Below are positions 61,338 through 64,000 of a stretch of DNA of 64,000 nucleotides, one piece after another. Position numbers and translations under genes: made by a program. The stretch comes from UBA5078 sp964538025 (GTDB taxonomy: Bacteria; Pseudomonadota; Gammaproteobacteria; Pseudomonadales; Pseudohongiellaceae): contig CAZICZ010000003.1 in the NCBI GenBank assembly GCA_964538025.1, positions 186,001 to 250,000 on the forward strand, read 5' to 3'. Under the pieces are notes generated by a model. It ran no database searches, was not told the origin of the DNA, and worked only from the letters and a program-made list of their open reading frames with translations. The number at the start of each line of letters is the position of its first letter. Positions within the stretch are counted from its first letter, which is position 1.

Positions 61338-63050
61338 TCAGGTATTTTTTGCTTCTTTCGCCTCAAATTCCCGCTCAATCTTTTTCGTTACGTAGTACTG
61401 CTGAGCGATACCAAGAATACTGTTCGCCAGCCAGTACAGAACGAGACCTGCCGGGAACCACAGGAAAAAGAACGTCATCATCACGGGCATGAAGCGCATG
61501 ACCTTTGCCTGCATAGGGTCTGCAGGAGCAGGGCTCAGCAGGGATTGGGCATACATGGACACGCCCATTAATAAAGGTAGGATGAAGAAGGGATCCATCA
61601 CGGAGAGGTCATTGATCCACAGAATGAATGGTGCCTGTCGCAGCTCAACACTTTCCATGAGCACCCAGTAAAGGGCGATGAAAACCGGCATTTGAACCAG
61701 CATTGGGAGGCAGCCCCCAAAGGGATTGATCTTCTCCTTCTGGTACAGCTCCATCGTGGCCTTTTGCAGTTTCATGCGGTCATCGCCATAGCGTTCCTTG
61801 AGCTGTGCCATTTTTGGCATTACACGACGCATGTTAGCCATGGAGCGATAACTTGTGGCCGAAAGCTTGTAAAAGATTGCTTTGACGGTGAGCGTCAAGA
61901 GGATGATGGAGAATCCGTAATTTCCTACCAGCGAATTGATTTGTCGGAGAAGCCAGTAAATCGGGGACGCAGCAAACCAGAGCCACCCATAGTCAATCGT
62001 CAGGTCAAGATTGGGAGAAATCTCTCTGAGGGAATACTGATCTTTTGGGCCAGCGTAAAACTGAACTTGCTGAGAGGCCGTGCTGCCCGGTGCAACAGTA
62101 AACTCTGGCCCGGTAAATCCCCCGATGTATTCACTCGCATTCTGCGGACTTTTACGCATGGAAAACGTATTCATGGCATCTGAAGGCGGGATCCACGCAG
62201 ATAGAAAGTAATGCTGGCTCATTGCTATCCAGCCGCCAACAAGCTGATGTGGAGGAATACCATCATCGACATCATCAAAGCTCACCTTGTAGTAAGGGTC
62301 ATCAGCAGATGTCGCGGCAAATCCAAGGAAAGAGGAGCGTCCAACACCACTGGCCGTGCTGGGATCCGGGAAATTGGTTCTGTTGATCTGGCCAAAAAGA
62401 TTGGCTGACCAGCTCGAATTCGTGTTGTTGCGAATTTCATAGTCAATGGTCACGAGGTAACTGCCTCGCGCAAACCGAAAATGTTTAGTGACTTCAATGC
62501 CATTGCCCGTAAGGTGTCTCAGCGAGACGTCGAGAGAGGACGCGTTGGGGCTCAGGGCATATTGTGAGGCCGAGCTTTGATAGACAGCTCGTTGCTGGGA
62601 ATCAATGCCGTTACGCCCTACGAGGCCGGTTTTTGCCAGGTATAACTGCTGAGCATTATTTTCCAGGAGAACAAAGGGGTCGTTTTCAGCGTCAATGGTT
62701 TTTTTGAACTCCGGCAGCGCAACATAAACAATATCGCCACCATTCAGATCGAGCACAACGCGAAGAACGTCGGTATCGATGCTCACCAGCGAGGGTGAAG
62801 CAGTATTAGACGTCATCCCCGCAGGTGTCCCAACAACGGGAATATCTGTCACAGTGGAAATTGCTCCGCTCCCACTGGCGTCGGCGGTGGGGACAGGTAG
62901 GTCACTGATCTCAGCGTTACGAGACTCCACAACAGCAGCGCTTAACTCCTGTGCCGGGACCCCGCGCGGGTAATCTTCCTGCCAGGCAAGCAGCAAAAGA
63001 TAGGAAACAACGGCCAAGCCACCAAAAATAAGATATTTAAGAGAATCCAT
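61338..63050 (-). CDS. yidC: Membrane protein insertase YidC
   Basis: YidC inserts membrane proteins, including ATP synthase subunits a and c, alone or with Sec. The 570-residue protein has an N-terminal span (residues 5-24), a large periplasmic domain and a C-terminal core of about five spans (YKLSATSYRSMANMRRVMPK, GGCLPMLVQMPVFIALYW). The gammaproteobacterial long form is present, with the Arg of the groove in the first core helix. It follows yidD by nine bases. Confidence 0.96.
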   Translation of the reverse strand: MDSLKYLIFGGLAVVSYLLLLAWQEDYPRGVPAQELSAAVVESRNAEISDLPVPTADASGSGAISTVTDIPVVGTPAGMTSNTASPSLVSIDTDVLRVVLDLNGGDIVYVALPEFKKTIDAENDPFVLLENNAQQLYLAKTGLVGRNGIDSQQRAVYQSSASQYALSPNASSLDVSLRHLTGNGIEVTKHFRFARGSYLVTIDYEIRNNTNSSWSANLFGQINRTNFPDPSTASGVGRSSFLGFAATSADDPYYKVSFDDVDDGIPPHQLVGGWIAMSQHYFLSAWIPPSDAMNTFSMRKSPQNASEYIGGFTGPEFTVAPGSTASQQVQFYAGPKDQYSLREISPNLDLTIDYGWLWFAASPIYWLLRQINSLVGNYGFSIILLTLTVKAIFYKLSATSYRSMANMRRVMPKMAQLKERYGDDRMKLQKATMELYQKEKINPFGGCLPMLVQMPVFIALYWVLMESVELRQAPFILWINDLSVMDPFFILPLLMGVSMYAQSLLSPAPADPMQAKVMRFMPVMMTFFFLWFPAGLVLYWLANSILGIAQQYYVTKKIEREFEAKEAKNT

Positions 63051-63059
63051 AATGAGCTA

Positions 63060-63314
63060 CTAAAAGGTTGATGACTTAGAGGGTGGGTGAGCTACAGCCG
63101 GTTCAGGAACGAGATCAATCCCACCGGGATGCCAGGGATGACAGCGCGCAATTCGTTTTGCGCCCAAGGTAATGCCTCGAACCAGGCCATGCTTTTCAAT
63201 GGCTTCTTGCGTGTAGTGTGAGCAGCTTGGATAAAACCGACACTGATTGCCAATGAAATAGCTGAGAGAATGTTGGTAGACCCAAATCAACTTGATGGCG
63301 CACGTTTTGAACAT
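63060..63314 (-). CDS. yidD: Membrane protein insertion efficiency factor YidD
   Basis: YidD aids YidC-dependent insertion. The 84-residue protein has the three-cysteine HCP core (CRFYPSCSHYTQEAIEKHG) and CHPWHPGGIDLVP. The ATG at 63314 gives the family start, 17 bases after rnpA; an earlier start would overlap rnpA. Its place between rnpA and yidC is universal in bacteria. Confidence 0.93.
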   Translation of the reverse strand: MFKTCAIKLIWVYQHSLSYFIGNQCRFYPSCSHYTQEAIEKHGLVRGITLGAKRIARCHPWHPGGIDLVPEPAVAHPPSKSSTF

Positions 63315-63330
63315 TTTCAAGATTCTCTGA

Positions 63331-63696
63331 TCAGGACCGATTTTCAGCTTTACGAGCGAGATCCACCCACAACTTTTCAATTTTTTGGTTGATTTGCTCG
63401 TTACTTAGCGCGCCTAAACCACTGCGCGCTAGAATAACGATGTCCACAGTGGGGAGCAAACCTTGATTGCGACGAAATGACTCCCGAAGACAACGTTTCA
63501 CGCGATTGCGATGAACTGCCTTGGCAACATTTTTTTTGGCGATGACGAGGCCCAATCGAGGATAGTGACTACCACTGTCACGGGCTAGCAGAAGCAGATG
63601 TTGGCAGGAGACTTTTAGGTCGGCGTTCTTGAATACGGGTTGGAAATCTGCGGCACCCAGCAGACGCAGCTTCTTGCTAAAGCCAAAGTCAGACAC
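63331..63696 (-). CDS. rnpA: Ribonuclease P protein component
   Basis: RnpA is the protein cofactor of RNase P, which matures tRNA 5' ends. The 121-residue basic protein has the RNR signature (NVAKAVHRNRVKRCLRESFR near residue 55) and FSKKLRLLGAADFQPVF at the start. The start is GTG at 63696; an ATG at 63712 is out of frame and short. It lies 43 bases downstream of rpmH. Confidence 0.95.
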   Translation of the reverse strand: MSDFGFSKKLRLLGAADFQPVFKNADLKVSCQHLLLLARDSGSHYPRLGLVIAKKNVAKAVHRNRVKRCLRESFRRNQGLLPTVDIVILARSGLGALSNEQINQKIEKLWVDLARKAENRS

Positions 63697-63739
63697 AGGT
63701 TCTACTTTTCATGAGTACCGCAGAGTGAGAAAAAGCCTA

Positions 63740-63874
63740 TTACGCTGACAGCTTGGCTCGACCACAAGCACGACGACGCTTAATCACAAGACGACCGCCG
63801 CGGGTTGCCATGCGAGCTCTGAAGCCATGGGTGCGTGCTCGTTTGAGTAAGCTGGGCTGAAACGTTCTTTTCAT
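63740..63874 (-). CDS. rpmH: 50S ribosomal protein L34
   Basis: The 44-residue product (MKRTFQPSLLKRARTHGFRA...) matches L34 along its whole length. It leads the rpmH-rnpA-yidD-yidC-mnmE group, whose order next to dnaA is highly conserved. dnaA itself would lie beyond the right edge. Confidence 0.97.
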   Translation of the reverse strand: MKRTFQPSLLKRARTHGFRARMATRGGRLVIKRRRACGRAKLSA

Positions 63875-63931
63875 GATGTTATCCAGATTATTGCTAGGTA
63901 ATTTAGGTGATCAGTTTTAAACCGAGCGCGA

Positions 63932-63960
63932 ATTCTAGTTGTTTCAATTGCTTATTGCAA
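63932..63960 (-). promoter_or_regulatory. Sigma-70-type promoter for rpmH-rnpA
   Basis: On the minus strand TTGCAA (63960-63955) and TAGAAT (63937-63932) are spaced by exactly 17 bases. The start would be near 63925, giving a leader of about 50 bases before the rpmH ATG. A TTATCCAGA word (63879-63887) in the leader resembles a DnaA box with one mismatch. Confidence 0.65.
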
Positions 63961-64000
63961 TTCTAAAGACCATAAAAAGAAGCCTTTAGGCATTGCGTCA

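Noticed and set aside
1..64000. CRISPR array, rRNA, tRNA, integrase or complete insertion sequence
   Set aside because: No regularly spaced repeats, conserved RNA sequences, integrases or paired inverted ends were recognised by eye.

Overview
The window looks like a piece of a gammaproteobacterial chromosome close to the replication origin. The evidence is the set of conserved blocks: rpmB-rpmG, radC, coaBC-algC-argB-slmA, rph-pyrE, gmk-rpoZ-spoT-ridA-recG, glmU-glmS, the complete nine-gene atp operon, parB-parA-rsmG-mnmG and mnmE-yidC-yidD-rnpA-rpmH. Other markers include cmoAB, hexR, a proton-type ATP synthase and ubiA. Composition is moderately GC-rich, and the layout resembles Pseudomonadales/Oceanospirillales/Cellvibrionales relatives. 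No species can be named from the sequence alone.

Layout. 1-3.3 kb: start of a YgjP-like metallopeptidase gene, cmoAB for wobble-uridine modification, and a solitary REP-associated-transposase-like gene with a DnaA-type C-terminal helix-turn-helix. 3.3-12 kb: rpmBG with a clear promoter, radC, coaBC, algC, argB, slmA, rph-pyrE, yicC and a small metal-binding protein. 12-13.3 kb: a two-gene, 8-nt overlapping cassette of a PIN-domain nuclease and an ATP-grasp-unrelated RNA ligase of the nucleotidyltransferase type; this is the most unusual gene pair here. 13.4-25.4 kb: hrpB, gmk, rpoZ, spoT, ridA, recG, a YbaK-like/HDOD protein, ubiA and gcdH. 25.5-33 kb: uvrD behind a LexA-type box, a three-gene porin / periplasmic binding protein / membrane class III cyclase operon, arfB, a diguanylate cyclase and yciA. 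33-44.5 kb: mixed accessory and housekeeping genes, including yaaA, a DUF938 methyltransferase, rlmA, an M32 carboxypeptidase, a LysE exporter, ydfG, a COG3146-type acyltransferase, hexR, a CNNM transporter and a hydrolase. 44.7-63.9 kb: an essentially uninterrupted minus-strand run of glmS, glmU, atpCDGAHFEBI, parB, parA, rsmG, mnmG, mnmE, yidC, yidD, rnpA and rpmH.

How the genes fit together. glmU/glmS feed UDP-GlcNAc synthesis. The atp operon has a near-consensus sigma-70 promoter just after parB and a perfect-palindrome terminator after atpC. ParAB, SlmA, MnmG/MnmE/RsmG, YidC/YidD, RnpA and L34 form the usual origin-proximal cell-cycle, tRNA-modification and membrane-insertion neighbourhood. 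A 399-bp AT-rich gap between mnmG and mnmE holds direct repeats and DnaA-box-like words and is a candidate origin, although the rpmH-dnaA gap just beyond the right edge is the main alternative.

No rRNA, tRNA, CRISPR array, prophage or complete insertion sequence was recognised. The best leads for something new are the PIN-RNA ligase pair, the porin/binding-protein/cyclase operon, the transposase-like protein with an altered HUH motif, and the mnmG-mnmE gap.
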